A stretch of 64,000 nt of DNA. Origin: JAMXLO01 sp963696645. Its GTDB lineage: Bacteria > Pseudomonadota > Alphaproteobacteria > Acetobacterales > Acetobacteraceae. The notes below the pieces were generated by a model, which saw nothing but the letters and a program-made list of their open reading frames with translations, did not search any database and was not told where the DNA came from. The stretch's first letter is position 1. The number at the start of each line of letters is the position of its first letter. Below are positions 27,269-36,489 of the stretch, one piece after another. The stretch lies in NCBI GenBank assembly GCA_963696645.1, contig CAVOKY010000011.1, forward strand, positions 124,001-188,000, in the 5' to 3' direction. The position numbers were made by a program, and so were the translations under genes.

Positions 27269-29032
27269 ATGTCGAATACGAAACTGAAATCCGTCGATGT
27301 TGTTGTCGTGGGCAGCGGTGTCGTGGGCTCGATCATGTCGATGGAACTGGCCAGCACCGGGTTGAGCGTCGTGTGCCTGGAGCGCGGCAAGTCTTTTGAT
27401 GTGAACACCGATTTTTACAAACCCAATGTGTACGACGAACTGAAGTTCGATCGCCATAGCGATATCTTTCAGAACCTGGCACGCGACACCATCACATTTC
27501 GTAACAACGACGCGCAGACGGCGCTGCCGATGCGCGAGATGGGCGCATTCAAGCCAGGCGAGATGGTCGGTGGCACGGCGGCACACTGGGGCGGCAATGC
27601 GCGCCGCTTTCTCCCGCATGATTTCGAAATGCACTCGCGCATCAAGGAACGCTATGGCGCATCGTTCATTCCTGAGGACTGCCATCTGCAGGACTGGGGC
27701 GTCACCTGGGATGAGGTCGAACCGTACTACGACCAGTTCGAGCATATCTTTGGCGTCGGCGGTAAGGCCGGCAACCTGAACGGCGAGATCCAGCCAGGCG
27801 GCAATCCGCACGAAGGGCCGCGCTCGCGCGAGTATCCAAACCCGCCGACCCGGCCCTCGTATGAAGGTAGGCTGTTCGCCGACGCAGTGAGCTCGCTGGG
27901 CTATATGCCGTTCCAGGGCCCAACCGCGGCGATGACGCAGGACTACCGCAACCTGTATCGGGTCCAGATGCTCGAATGCGCGCGCGGCGGCTTTTGCTCC
28001 AGCCATGTCTGCGCGCAAGGTGCCAAGGCCAATCCGCTCACCTCGGTGCACCCCGCGCTCGCCCGGCAGCCGACCTTCGAGTTACGCCCGCTGTGCAACG
28101 TGCTGCGCGTCAGCACGGATTCCACCGGCAAACAGGCCACCGGCGTTACCTATATCGACGCGCGCGGCAACGAAGTGGAGCAACCGGCCAGCATCGTGGT
28201 CCTGGGTGCGTATTGCTTCAGCAACACGCGGCTGCTGCTGTTGTCGGGCATCGGCACGCCGTACAATTCACGCACCGGCAAAGGCGTGGTCGGCCGCAAC
28301 TACTCCTATCAGCAAGGCAGTACGGTGCACGTGTTCTTCGATGATCGCGAGTTCAATCCGTTCATCGGCGGCGGCCAGCTCAACACGTCGATCGACGAAC
28401 TCAACGGCGACGTGATCGACCGCGGCCCGCTCGGCTTCATCGGCGGCGCCTATGTCAACACGTCGGCGCGCGGCGCGGCGCCGATCAAGGGCAAGGTGGT
28501 GCCACCGGGCACGCCGCGCTGGGGCCGCGAATGGAAGAAAGCCGTGGCGTACAACTATCGCCGCAACATGGCGATCACCAGTCACGGCACCTGCCTGAGC
28601 TACCGGCACAACTATCTTGATCTCGACCCGACCTACAAAGACGCGTACGGCCTGCCGCTGCTGCGTATGACGTTTGACTGGAACGACAACGAACTGCGCA
28701 TGATGAAGTACATCGACGAGCGCTGTGCCGAGATCGGCCGGGCCATAAACGGGTCGCGCCTGGGCGGCAAGACCAAGGGCACGCATTTCGAACTCGTGGG
28801 GTATCAGAGCACGCACAATGTCGGGGGCGCCGTGATGGGCAGCGATCCATCGACCAGCGTCGTCAACAAATACCTGCAGTCGTGGGACGTCTCGAATCTG
28901 TTCGTGGTGGGCGGCAGCGCGTTCCCGCAAAACCCCGCGAACGGCCCCACCGAGACGATTGGCATGCTGGCCTGCTGGGCAGCCGATGCAATCAAGGATA
29001 ACTACGTTCGGAGTCCTGGGGCTTTGGTTTGA
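27269..29032 (+). CDS. GMC family FAD-dependent dehydrogenase, large subunit
   Basis: A 587-residue flavoprotein related to gluconate/2-keto-gluconate/sorbitol dehydrogenase large subunits. An N-terminal Rossmann motif VVVVGSGVVGSIMSMELA is followed by GGTAAHWGGNARRF, and near the C-terminus by STHNVGGAVMGSDP and the FAD-binding VGGSAFPQNPANGPTETI. The His of STHNVGG and the Asn of FPQNPA are the expected active-site pair. It forms an operon with the small subunit (1-base gap). The third, cytochrome c subunit usual in these complexes is missing; downstream lies only a transporter fragment on the other strand. The partner may be elsewhere, or electrons go to another carrier. Confidence 0.88.
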   Translation: MSNTKLKSVDVVVVGSGVVGSIMSMELASTGLSVVCLERGKSFDVNTDFYKPNVYDELKFDRHSDIFQNLARDTITFRNNDAQTALPMREMGAFKPGEMVGGTAAHWGGNARRFLPHDFEMHSRIKERYGASFIPEDCHLQDWGVTWDEVEPYYDQFEHIFGVGGKAGNLNGEIQPGGNPHEGPRSREYPNPPTRPSYEGRLFADAVSSLGYMPFQGPTAAMTQDYRNLYRVQMLECARGGFCSSHVCAQGAKANPLTSVHPALARQPTFELRPLCNVLRVSTDSTGKQATGVTYIDARGNEVEQPASIVVLGAYCFSNTRLLLLSGIGTPYNSRTGKGVVGRNYSYQQGSTVHVFFDDREFNPFIGGGQLNTSIDELNGDVIDRGPLGFIGGAYVNTSARGAAPIKGKVVPPGTPRWGREWKKAVAYNYRRNMAITSHGTCLSYRHNYLDLDPTYKDAYGLPLLRMTFDWNDNELRMMKYIDERCAEIGRAINGSRLGGKTKGTHFELVGYQSTHNVGGAVMGSDPSTSVVNKYLQSWDVSNLFVVGGSAFPQNPANGPTETIGMLACWAADAIKDNYVRSPGALV

Positions 29033-29054
29033 GCAGGGAGGCGAACCCAACCCG

Positions 29055-29702
29055 TTACCCCCGCCGCACCCCACAGAACAGCGGGAACGCCGCCCTCACG
29101 ATATCCGTGATGTCGGATTGGCACACCGTCGGCTGGAACAGTTGCCCCAGGGGAATACACGGCAAGGTCTCCAGCGCGCATCTGAACCTGCTCGGCGATC
29201 GCCTTCTACGCCGGCAGATCCGGCGCGTCGAACCAGGCGGTGCGAAGACGTTCCGATTCTACATCGTCCGGCCAGCCACAACCAGGCTTGGGCGCCATTG
29301 CCCCGCAGCTCGAAACTGCCGCCCGGCGTGCAAGCCGCCACGCCCTCGATCTGGGTGATGAAGCAACTCCAGCCGCCCTGGGCCGCGGGTTCGCGGCTGG
29401 TCCGCCGCGTGACCACGGTCCCCCAGTCCATTTGCCGGAAATCCACGTTCAGGCCAAGCCTGACAGATCGCGCGCGACCGGCATCATTTGGTTGTACACA
29501 GGCCAATCGGTCGGCGCCAGCATCACGACTTTTTCTCCGGCGTAACCGTATTCCCGCACCAGTTGCTTCGCCAGGGCGTCGTCGCGCGGTCCGGACAGGA
29601 CATCGAGCCCGGCATGGCCGGAACTAACGAAACGCTCTCCTGGCACGCATAAGCCGACAAAGCAGGAACATCATGCGGCCTTGGGGTAGGCGTCATTGAG
29701 AT
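29055..29702 (-). pseudogene. Peptide-type ABC transporter substrate-binding protein, C-terminal fragment
   Basis: On the minus strand LVREYGYAGEKVVMLAPTDWP and LGLNVDFRQMDWGTVVTRRTS, then GGWSCFITQIEGV, match the C-terminal part of family 5 solute-binding proteins. The end (GQLFQPTVCQSDITDIV...FCGVRRG) is in another frame and stops at 29055. At least two frameshifts are present, and the N-terminal two-thirds are cut away where the IS256 element begins at 29703. Confidence 0.75.
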
Positions 29703-30934
29703 GGTGCCGTCGCGGAAGTGGTGGAAATTCGGAGTGGTTTAATCTCCGGCTTGTGCAACGAGCCAGACTCGACGCTGAAACGCCGAGGGAGATTACACCA
29801 TGGAACAGCAGATCAAGGACCGCTCGGAGGAGTCGTCTGAATTCCTCGGAGCTGGTTGGTTCGATCCGATCGAGGCGGCGATCCGGGACCGGGTTCGTGG
29901 GTTCATTGAGGAACTGGTGGATGCGGAGCTGGCCGAGGCGCTTGGCCGCTCGCGCTACCGCCGCCGCGTGCCAGCTGAGTTGGCAGGTGGATCGGCCGGG
30001 TATCGGCATGGACGGCGGGACCGGCATTTGCTCGGCTCGTTTGGTCCCGTGACGATCAGCGTACCGCGAGCACGGCTGAACCAAGCCGACGGAACGCACC
30101 ATGAATGGCACAGCGAAGTGCTGCCACGTTACATGCGAATGACGAAGCAGGTGGAGGGCGCTGATCGCGGGCGCCTACCTGTCGGGCACCAACACGCGCC
30201 GGGTGCGAAGGGCGCTGGGAGCGCTGTTCAAGGGCGCGGTCGGCAAGGATGTTGTCAGCCGGACCTGGCGGAAGGTGCAGACGGACTGGCAGACGTGGTG
30301 CCACCGCTCGCTGGCTGAAGAGGACGTTGTGCGACTGATCCTGGATGGCACGGTGGTGCGGGTGCGGCTGGATCGTAAGGCGACGTCAATCTCGCTGCTG
30401 GTGGTGCTTGGCATTCGGCGCGACGGGCAGAAGGTGCTGCTGGCGGTGCGCAACATGGGCGGCGAGAGCGAGGCTGCGTGGCGCAGTCTGCTCGATGATC
30501 TGATCGGACGCGGCCTGCAAGCACCGAACTTCGTCATCATCGACGGCGCGGCGGGGCTGGAGAAGGCGCTTGACCTGGTATGGTCCGATGCACTGGTGCA
30601 GCGCTGCACCGTGCACAAGCACCGCAACCTGTTGGCGCACGCTCCTGAACGTCTGCATGAAGAGATCTCGGCCGACTACAACGACATGATCTACGCCGGC
30701 ACGCCGAAGGAGATAGAGACGCGCCGCAAGTCATTCATCCGCAAATGGCGGCTGAAATGTCGTGCCGTTGCCGACAGCCTGGAGGAAGCCGGAGACCGGC
30801 TGTTCACCTTCTCCCGGTTGCCCGACAGCCAGTGGAGGTCAGCACGCACCACCAATGCCATCGAACGGCTGCATGAGGACTGAAGTTGACCCGGTTTCGT
30901 GGACACTGGACGATTTGTGTTGGAGGGGTCCACG

Positions 30935-31249
30935 ATGTCGAGAACGAGACGAGGTTACCCGCCTGAATTTCGTCGGCAAATGGTTGAACTGGTGCGTGCC
31001 GGCCGCTCGCCCGAGGAGCTCGCGCGCGAGTTCGAACCGACGGCGCAATCGATCAGGAACTGGCTTGCCCAATCCGAGCGCAATGCGGGCCGCGGTGATG
31101 GTGGCCTGACAACAGCGGAGCGCGAGGAGCTGAGCCGTCTGCGACGGGAGAACCGCCATCTTCGGCTGGAGCGGGGTATACTCTCAAAGGCGGCGGCCTG
31201 GTTCGCTCGGGAGACGAACGCGATCCCTGCGAAGGGTTCCGGTTCGTGA
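30935..31249 (+). CDS. IS3 family transposase OrfA (third type)
   Basis: A 104-residue HTH protein: YPPEFRRQMVELVRAGRSPE, then FEPTAQSIRNWLAQ as the recognition part and a leucine-rich coiled coil (EELSRLRRENRHLRLERGIL). The ATG at 30935 follows GGAGGGG. Its stop overlaps the OrfB start. Probably functional. Confidence 0.9.
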   Translation: MSRTRRGYPPEFRRQMVELVRAGRSPEELAREFEPTAQSIRNWLAQSERNAGRGDGGLTTAEREELSRLRRENRHLRLERGILSKAAAWFARETNAIPAKGSGS

Positions 31250-32298
31250 GCGATCACCAGGCCGAGTATCCGATAGCCACAATGTGCCGGCTGCTGGGCG
31301 TCTCCTCCAGCGGCTATCATGCGTGGGTAAAGCGGCGGCCGTCGCGGCGGTCGGAGAGCGACGTGGCGCTGACTGCAGAGATCCGTGTCGCCCATGAGGC
31401 TTCGGGCGGCACCTACGGCGTGCCACGGGTTCATGCCGAGCTTGCGGCCAAAGGCATCCATGCTGGCCGCAAACGCGTCGCGCGATTGATGACGCAGGCC
31501 GGTCTTGCCGGTGTGTGTCGGCGCAAATTCGTCACAACCACGATCAGGGACGGTGGTCGTCAGGCGCCGGATCTTGTCGAGCGCAACTTCACGGCGGCAG
31601 CACCCGATCGGCTGTGGGTCGCCGACATCACCTACGTCCCGACCTGGGCGGGCTTTCTCTATCTCGCCGTGGTACTCGATACGTACAGCCGTCGCATCGT
31701 CGGCTGGGCGATGGCAACGACACTCGCCAAACAACTGGTGCTCGATGCGCTGAACATGGCGCTGGCGACGCGACGGCCACGGGGTGTGATCCATCACTCC
31801 GACCAGGGTTCACAATACACCTCGATCGAGTTCGGTCAGCGCTGCCGCGATGCAGATGTTCGCCCCTCTATGGGCTCGGTCGGAGACGCTTACGACAACG
31901 CTATGTGCGAGAGTTTCTTCGCAACCCTCGAATGTGAATTGCTGGCACGCTGCCGGTTGAAGACGCCGGCCGAGGCGTGCAGCGTCATCTTCCAGTTCAT
32001 TGAAGGCTTCTACAATCCGCGCCGCCGTCACTCGTCTATCGGATACCTCTCGCCGATCGACTATGAGCGTCGGCATCAGGCAATGGCAGTCGATTCCGAC
32101 GCACAGCAGCGTGCCGCCGTGCTCGCGGCCGTCAAGGACAAGCCCTGCGGGCGGCCCCAAGAGGGGCCGTCCTTGACTGCCGCTGTGCGCGACGGCCGCA
32201 CCATTGTGCGGGTCGGGACGGAAGAATGGCTCCGCCAGGGGTCGAACCAAAGAATGGCCAAACAGGAGGACACTTTGCCGTCAGATCAGATAGGCTGA
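31246..32298 (+). CDS. IS3 family transposase OrfB (third type)
   Basis: A 350-residue transposase. An HTH_21-like region (GGTYGVPRVHAELAAKG) precedes the rve domain, with DDE residues in LWVADITYVPTW, VIHHSDQGSQYTS and AMCESFFATLECELL. The usual FYNPRRRHSSIGYLSP end is followed by an unusual ~75-residue tail encoded partly by a long hairpin sequence (32131-32177). It starts with GTG, overlapping orfA. Confidence 0.9.
   Translation: MSDHQAEYPIATMCRLLGVSSSGYHAWVKRRPSRRSESDVALTAEIRVAHEASGGTYGVPRVHAELAAKGIHAGRKRVARLMTQAGLAGVCRRKFVTTTIRDGGRQAPDLVERNFTAAAPDRLWVADITYVPTWAGFLYLAVVLDTYSRRIVGWAMATTLAKQLVLDALNMALATRRPRGVIHHSDQGSQYTSIEFGQRCRDADVRPSMGSVGDAYDNAMCESFFATLECELLARCRLKTPAEACSVIFQFIEGFYNPRRRHSSIGYLSPIDYERRHQAMAVDSDAQQRAAVLAAVKDKPCGRPQEGPSLTAAVRDGRTIVRVGTEEWLRQGSNQRMAKQEDTLPSDQIG
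32131..32177. repeat. Compound hairpin inside the IS3 orfB tail
   Basis: Outer arms GTCAAGGAC and GTCCTTGAC enclose an inner CGGCCCC-AAGA-GGGGCCG stem. It lies in the coding region of the tail added to OrfB and may be the original transcription terminator of the element. Confidence 0.6.
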
Positions 32299-32570
32299 AC
32301 ACAAGCTCACAACTCTCCACGAAACCGGGGCAAGTCCAGAGTTCAAGCGTCGCATCAAGACGCAAACCGTGCTGCCCTCGGCGGAGACCGCCGCCATGCT
32401 GTTCTGGGCATTGCTTGCCGCCGGTCAGATCACCATGCGCAAGATAGATGGATGGCAAACACTTGCCGAGAGGCCGACCGCTCAATGCATTGACCTTGCT
32501 GCATGACACGATAACTTCACCCTGTCGGAGATCCAGCTACACCAATTTCCACCAACTCTGCGACACGACC

Positions 32571-32774
32571 TGTACCAGTCGGGCTGCGATACATCCGTTT
32601 CAGGTTGAATTCCCGCACCCGCGCCTCACGGTATTCGGTGCCCAGGTCGTAATATTTCAGGTCGATGTCGAGATAGGGCAGGATGAGCTTTTCCCTGATG
32701 AACCCCCAGATAATGCGGGTCACTTCGTCCCCATCGAGCTCGGCGACCTGGGTCTTCACCTTGATTTTCGCCAC
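32571..32774 (-). pseudogene. NADP-isocitrate dehydrogenase, N-terminal remnant
   Basis: It opens (GTG at 32774) MAKIKVKTQVAELDGDEVTR, continues IIWGFIREKLILPYLDIDLKY and YYDLGTEYREA, then jumps to RVREFNLKRMYRSPTGT. In the dimeric, eukaryote-like isocitrate dehydrogenases these two blocks are separated by about 25-30 residues, so an internal deletion has occurred. The IS256 end at 32570 cuts off the remaining >300 residues. A functional copy must exist elsewhere if this TCA-cycle enzyme is needed. Confidence 0.75.
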
Positions 32775-33103
32775 ATTGTGCGCGCCTCACAGAGTGACCC
32801 TTGAAGAGTTGGGCCGCGAAGAATTGTGCCAAATGAAGCAGGTGGGATGTTGCCGTGTCCGGCCGTCCCGCAAGCCGGCGGACATTCGCATCGGTCCGGG
32901 TGCGGAGCACGCCGGGCGATCAGGCGGCCCATGCATGCGCCTTGACAGGACGAATAGTCGCCCGGTCCCGCGACCAATGGTTGTATTTTGCCTCACGAAA
33001 GCGTTAAGCAGGGCTCGCGGCGGTTCGCTGCTGTGCCGCTTTAACCGATCATGGGATGGCGATCCTTGAGCAGGATCCGGCTGGTTCCGTGCATGGCGGG
33101 ACA
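32775..33103. other. Intergenic region before the histidine kinase
   Basis: No gene is recognised. It presumably contains the former icd promoter (minus strand) and the promoter of the kinase (plus strand). No clear repeats or regulatory boxes were found. Confidence 0.4.
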
Positions 33104-36100
33104 ATGAAGCTGAGAAGCGGCAGCGAGGCCGTCGGTTTCGTCGCTATCGTCGCAGCCGCCGCGACGTTGATTGCGCTGACCTGGGTCGGCACGTACAGTG
33201 CTACGCGCATCCAGCGTGCTGAGGCTGAGGCGCGTGTCGCTGCCAGTGTGACAAATCAGGCAGCATTGTTCGAGCAGCAGTTGCAACGGCAGTTCCTCGA
33301 GGTTGACCAGACGCTGCGGATTGTCGCGCACGACTGGCAAGCCGACCCGAGCCATTTCAGCATGCGGGGCTTGCTCGATCAGCTCGTGCTGCTCGCTTCC
33401 CTCAGCCCCACGGTGTTCATCGTCGATGACCGGGGCATCGTGGAAGGCGGTACCATGCCGGACGCGGTCGGCACCTACGTCGGTGACCGCGACTACTTCC
33501 GCTATGAGTCAGGGCGCAACTCCGACGATGGCCGGATGTATATCGGCCCCAGCTCGTCGGGCCGGCTGATCCGGGCGTGGCACATGAACCTGGCCCTCCC
33601 GTTGCACCATCCTGATGGCTCGTTCGCCGGGGTCGTTGTCGCCGCTTTGCGGCTCGACGCGATCGACAGCTTCTATCGTTCGGCAAACATCGGCACGCAT
33701 GGCATCGTTGCGCTGGTTGGTCTGCAACACGGTCTTGTGGGGTTCGTCGAGGGATCGAAGCCGGTAGAACCTGGCTCGAGCATCGCCGGCAGCGACATGT
33801 TCAAGTCGTTGCAGGCGCATCCCGACTCTGTCTGGATCGGCCGTTCGGCGCCCGACGGCATCGAGCGCGTCCACGCTTTCAGCCGGGTACCGGACCGTGA
33901 CCTTGCTGTGGTCGTCGCCGTGGACCGGGACGAGGCGATGCACCTCACGAACACGTGGGCGGCAGGGGCCATCGTCTTCGCCAGCGGCATCACCGTGCTG
34001 TTGCTGTCGCTGGCGGCGATCCTGCTTTACGTCATCCATGCTGCGCGCCGGCGCGCAGTATTGCTCGCGCACGAGCGGGCGGTGCTGGCCGCGGCCAACA
34101 GCGCGCTGGAAACGGCCAAGGCGCGCGCAGACGACAAGGCGGCGCAGCTCGAGGCGACGCTCTCCGGCATGTCGGACGGCGTGGCGATGGTCGACGGCAA
34201 TTTCCAACTGGTGGAATGGAACGCGCGCTTCCCCGAGATTGCCGGTGTGCCGAGCGGCCTGCTGCGCGTCGGCCTGCCAATGGAGGCGATTTTGCAGGCC
34301 CAGGCGGCAGCCGGCCAGTTCGGCGCCGTCGACATCGAGGCGGAGGTCGCGCGCCGAATGGCTATCCTTCGCGCCGGCAACTTCCCCGGGGTCGTCGAGC
34401 GCACACGGCCGGACGGCGCGGTGGTGGAACTGCGGCGCAATCGGCTGCCCGACGGCGGCTTCGTCACCCTCTACAGCGAGATCACCGCGCGCAAGCATTC
34501 GGAGAATGCGCTGCGTGAGGCCAATGCGCGGGCCGAAGCCGCCACCAAGGCCATGTCGCGTTTCGTGGCAATCGTCAGTCACGAGATACGCACGCCGCTC
34601 AATGCCCTGCTGAACAGCCTCGGCCTGCTTGCCGATAGCGGGATGGCGGCGACGCAGCGGGTCCTGCTCGACATGGCGCGTCAATCCGGTGACGCGCTGA
34701 TGGCCCTGATCAACGACATCCTGGAAATGTCGCGCATGGAGGCGGGCCAGCTTGCACTGCGTCCCAGTGTGTTTGCGCTGCGCCCGCTGCTCGAAAGCAC
34801 TCTTGAGATGTTCGGCGGCCAGGCAGCCCAACGCCGTATTGGCCTGCGTCTGTCGATCGCGCAGGGAGTTCCCGACGAGTTCTACGAGGATCCCGGCCGG
34901 CTGCGGCAGGTGCTGATCAACCTGCTGTCCAACGCGATAAAATTTGCCGTGGCAGGCGAGGTGCGGGTGGTCGCGGAGACCCGCAGCGAGGGCGGTAAGG
35001 CAGCGTTGCGCCTGGCCGTGCGCGACCGGGGACCGGTGATCCCCGAAGCCGACCGGGCACACTTGTTCGAACCGTTCTCCCGTCTCGAACACGATGGTGC
35101 CGGTGCTCCGGTTGGCAGCGGCCTGGGCCTGGCCATTTGCCGGCAGCTAGTCGCGTTGATGGGTGGTGAAATCGGTTGCTCGATATGGACCGCCGGCGGC
35201 CATGACGCTGGCAACGAATTCTGGCTCGTCATGCCGATCAGGCCGCTGCCGAGTCAGGCCACCACGACGGCGGACCGCCCCTATGTGCGGCCGCGACGGC
35301 AGCTGCCGCATACGCGGATCCTGCTGGTCGAAGACATTGTTGCCAACCAGCTTGTCACCTCGACCCTGCTCCGCCGCGAAGGCCACCTGGTCGACATTGC
35401 CTGCAATGCTCAGGAAGCGATCAACGCGGCGGCCAGCCAGCCGTATGATCTGATCTTCATGGATATCTTCATGCCGGGCATGAGCGGTTTCGACACCGCA
35501 CGACAGATCCGTGGCATGGCCGGCCCTGCCGGCACCGTGCCGATCGTGGCTTTGACCGCGAATGTCTGCCCTGAGGATCATGCGCTCTGCGCTGCGGCAG
35601 GGATGAACGGCATGCTGGGCAAGCCGGTGGGTTTACGGGAACTGCTCGACGCGATTTCGCGGCACGTCTGGCCGTACCGCTCCGAATGCACCACGGCTGA
35701 GGTCACCGTCGTAGCGGCACTGCAACTGCTGTCGCCGATCCTGTCGGCATCGCGGGTGGAGGAACTTCGCACGGCCCTGCCAGCCGACACGCTGGCGAGC
35801 CTGGTGGAGGACTGTCTCGTTGATCTGTCCGAGCGTCTGCGCGCGTTACAGGAAGCTTTGCGGCAGGGGGCATCGGAGCAGACCGTCGTACACGCCCACG
35901 CCATGGCAGGCATGGCCGCGGAATACGGCATGGCGGCACTGGAGGCGCGGGCACGGACACTGATGCGGCTCGCGCGGGACGATCCGGCATCTGCCGCAGC
36001 AATGTCCGACGAACTGGAGGCAGAAGCATATCGAGGCGGCGCAGCGCTGCGGGAGGCGTTGCACATCGAAATGGCCGGAACGGGCGCCGACGGGGGAGTA

Positions 36101-36118
36101 CTATTCAACCAATCTTAA
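33104..36118 (+). CDS. Membrane-bound hybrid histidine kinase (sensor-PAS-HisKA-HATPase-REC-Hpt)
   Basis: About 1004 residues. TM1 lies near residues 10-30 (FVAIVAAAATLIALTW), then a ~250-residue periplasmic Cache-like sensor, TM2 near 300-325 (IVFASGITVLLLSLAAILLY), a PAS domain, HisKA with SHEIRTPLNALL (His ~493), and HATPase with NLLSNAIKF and GSGLGLAI. A receiver domain with FMDIFMPGMSG (Asp ~787) and a C-terminal Hpt-like helix with HAHAMAG (His ~930) complete it. The G1 box reads DRGPVI where DTGxGI is usual. No response regulator is adjacent, so the output partner is unknown. The start at 33104 is preferred over 33056 for the membrane-anchor spacing. Confidence 0.85.
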   Translation: MKLRSGSEAVGFVAIVAAAATLIALTWVGTYSATRIQRAEAEARVAASVTNQAALFEQQLQRQFLEVDQTLRIVAHDWQADPSHFSMRGLLDQLVLLASLSPTVFIVDDRGIVEGGTMPDAVGTYVGDRDYFRYESGRNSDDGRMYIGPSSSGRLIRAWHMNLALPLHHPDGSFAGVVVAALRLDAIDSFYRSANIGTHGIVALVGLQHGLVGFVEGSKPVEPGSSIAGSDMFKSLQAHPDSVWIGRSAPDGIERVHAFSRVPDRDLAVVVAVDRDEAMHLTNTWAAGAIVFASGITVLLLSLAAILLYVIHAARRRAVLLAHERAVLAAANSALETAKARADDKAAQLEATLSGMSDGVAMVDGNFQLVEWNARFPEIAGVPSGLLRVGLPMEAILQAQAAAGQFGAVDIEAEVARRMAILRAGNFPGVVERTRPDGAVVELRRNRLPDGGFVTLYSEITARKHSENALREANARAEAATKAMSRFVAIVSHEIRTPLNALLNSLGLLADSGMAATQRVLLDMARQSGDALMALINDILEMSRMEAGQLALRPSVFALRPLLESTLEMFGGQAAQRRIGLRLSIAQGVPDEFYEDPGRLRQVLINLLSNAIKFAVAGEVRVVAETRSEGGKAALRLAVRDRGPVIPEADRAHLFEPFSRLEHDGAGAPVGSGLGLAICRQLVALMGGEIGCSIWTAGGHDAGNEFWLVMPIRPLPSQATTTADRPYVRPRRQLPHTRILLVEDIVANQLVTSTLLRREGHLVDIACNAQEAINAAASQPYDLIFMDIFMPGMSGFDTARQIRGMAGPAGTVPIVALTANVCPEDHALCAAAGMNGMLGKPVGLRELLDAISRHVWPYRSECTTAEVTVVAALQLLSPILSASRVEELRTALPADTLASLVEDCLVDLSERLRALQEALRQGASEQTVVHAHAMAGMAAEYGMAALEARARTLMRLARDDPASAAAMSDELEAEAYRGGAALREALHIEMAGTGADGGVLFNQS

Positions 36119-36489
36119 TGCCAGTGCGCGATTATGCTCCCCATGTTGTCGCCCAGCACTCTCGCGGTCTTCTCCGGCGGTGTGGCGCAGTCCGGGCTTG
36201 GCCAGGCACGCCCCATCCGGCCGGTTCGCGCAGTGGGCACTCTGCAACAACAGTCTACAGCGCCGGCGACGCGTTCGGCGGTCGCGCCAGCTACTCGGGA
36301 CGGCAGCAGTTTGCCGAACCGGGTCCTACCGCGGGGATCGCTACTCGATCTGTCGGTCTGATCACAGGCGTTGTGGGTGAGACCGGCGGCCACCCCGGGA
36401 AAGGCAGCCTTTGTAGCCGCTTCGCGGCGCGGCATAGGTCGTGCGGGACGGGGATTGATCCCGGTCGCTGAACGCGCCACGTTCCGACC
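36119..36489. other. Intergenic region, nothing recognised
   Basis: Open frames here lack family character and ribosome sites. No hairpin or operator was identified. Confidence 0.4.

Larger units (their letters stand above)
30881..32338 (+). mobile_element. IS3-family element (third type), nested in IS256
   Basis: The ends TGAAGTTGACCCGGTTTCGT and, inward from the right, TGGACTTGCCCCGGTTTCGT form good inverted repeats; length is 1458 bp. The flanks GAC (left) and GAG (right) look like a 3-bp duplication with one change. orfA and orfB appear intact. Confidence 0.85.
29800..32506 (+). pseudogene. IS256 family (mutator) transposase, frameshifted and interrupted
   Basis: The 5' frame MEQQIKDRSEESSEF runs to MTKQVE, then one extra G near 30157 shifts the frame. 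It continues ALIAGAYLSGTNTRRVRRAL..., with LILDGTVVRVRLDR and FVIIDGAAGLEKAL holding the two Asp. It breaks at RTTNAIERLHE at 30880. The final ~55 codons resume after the IS3 element at 32341 as FKRRIKTQTVLPSAETAAM, ending at 32506. Rejoining is in frame. Confidence 0.85.
29703..32570 (+). mobile_element. IS256-family element interrupted by an IS3-type element
   Basis: Related ends TGGTGGAAATT sit at ~29720 and (inverted) ~32546, extending outward as GGTGCCGTCGC and GGTCGTGTCGC. The IS3-type insertion occupies 30881-32338. No clear target duplication flanks it: it joins a substrate-binding-protein fragment to an isocitrate dehydrogenase fragment, so a deletion probably accompanied or followed insertion. 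Confidence 0.75.
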
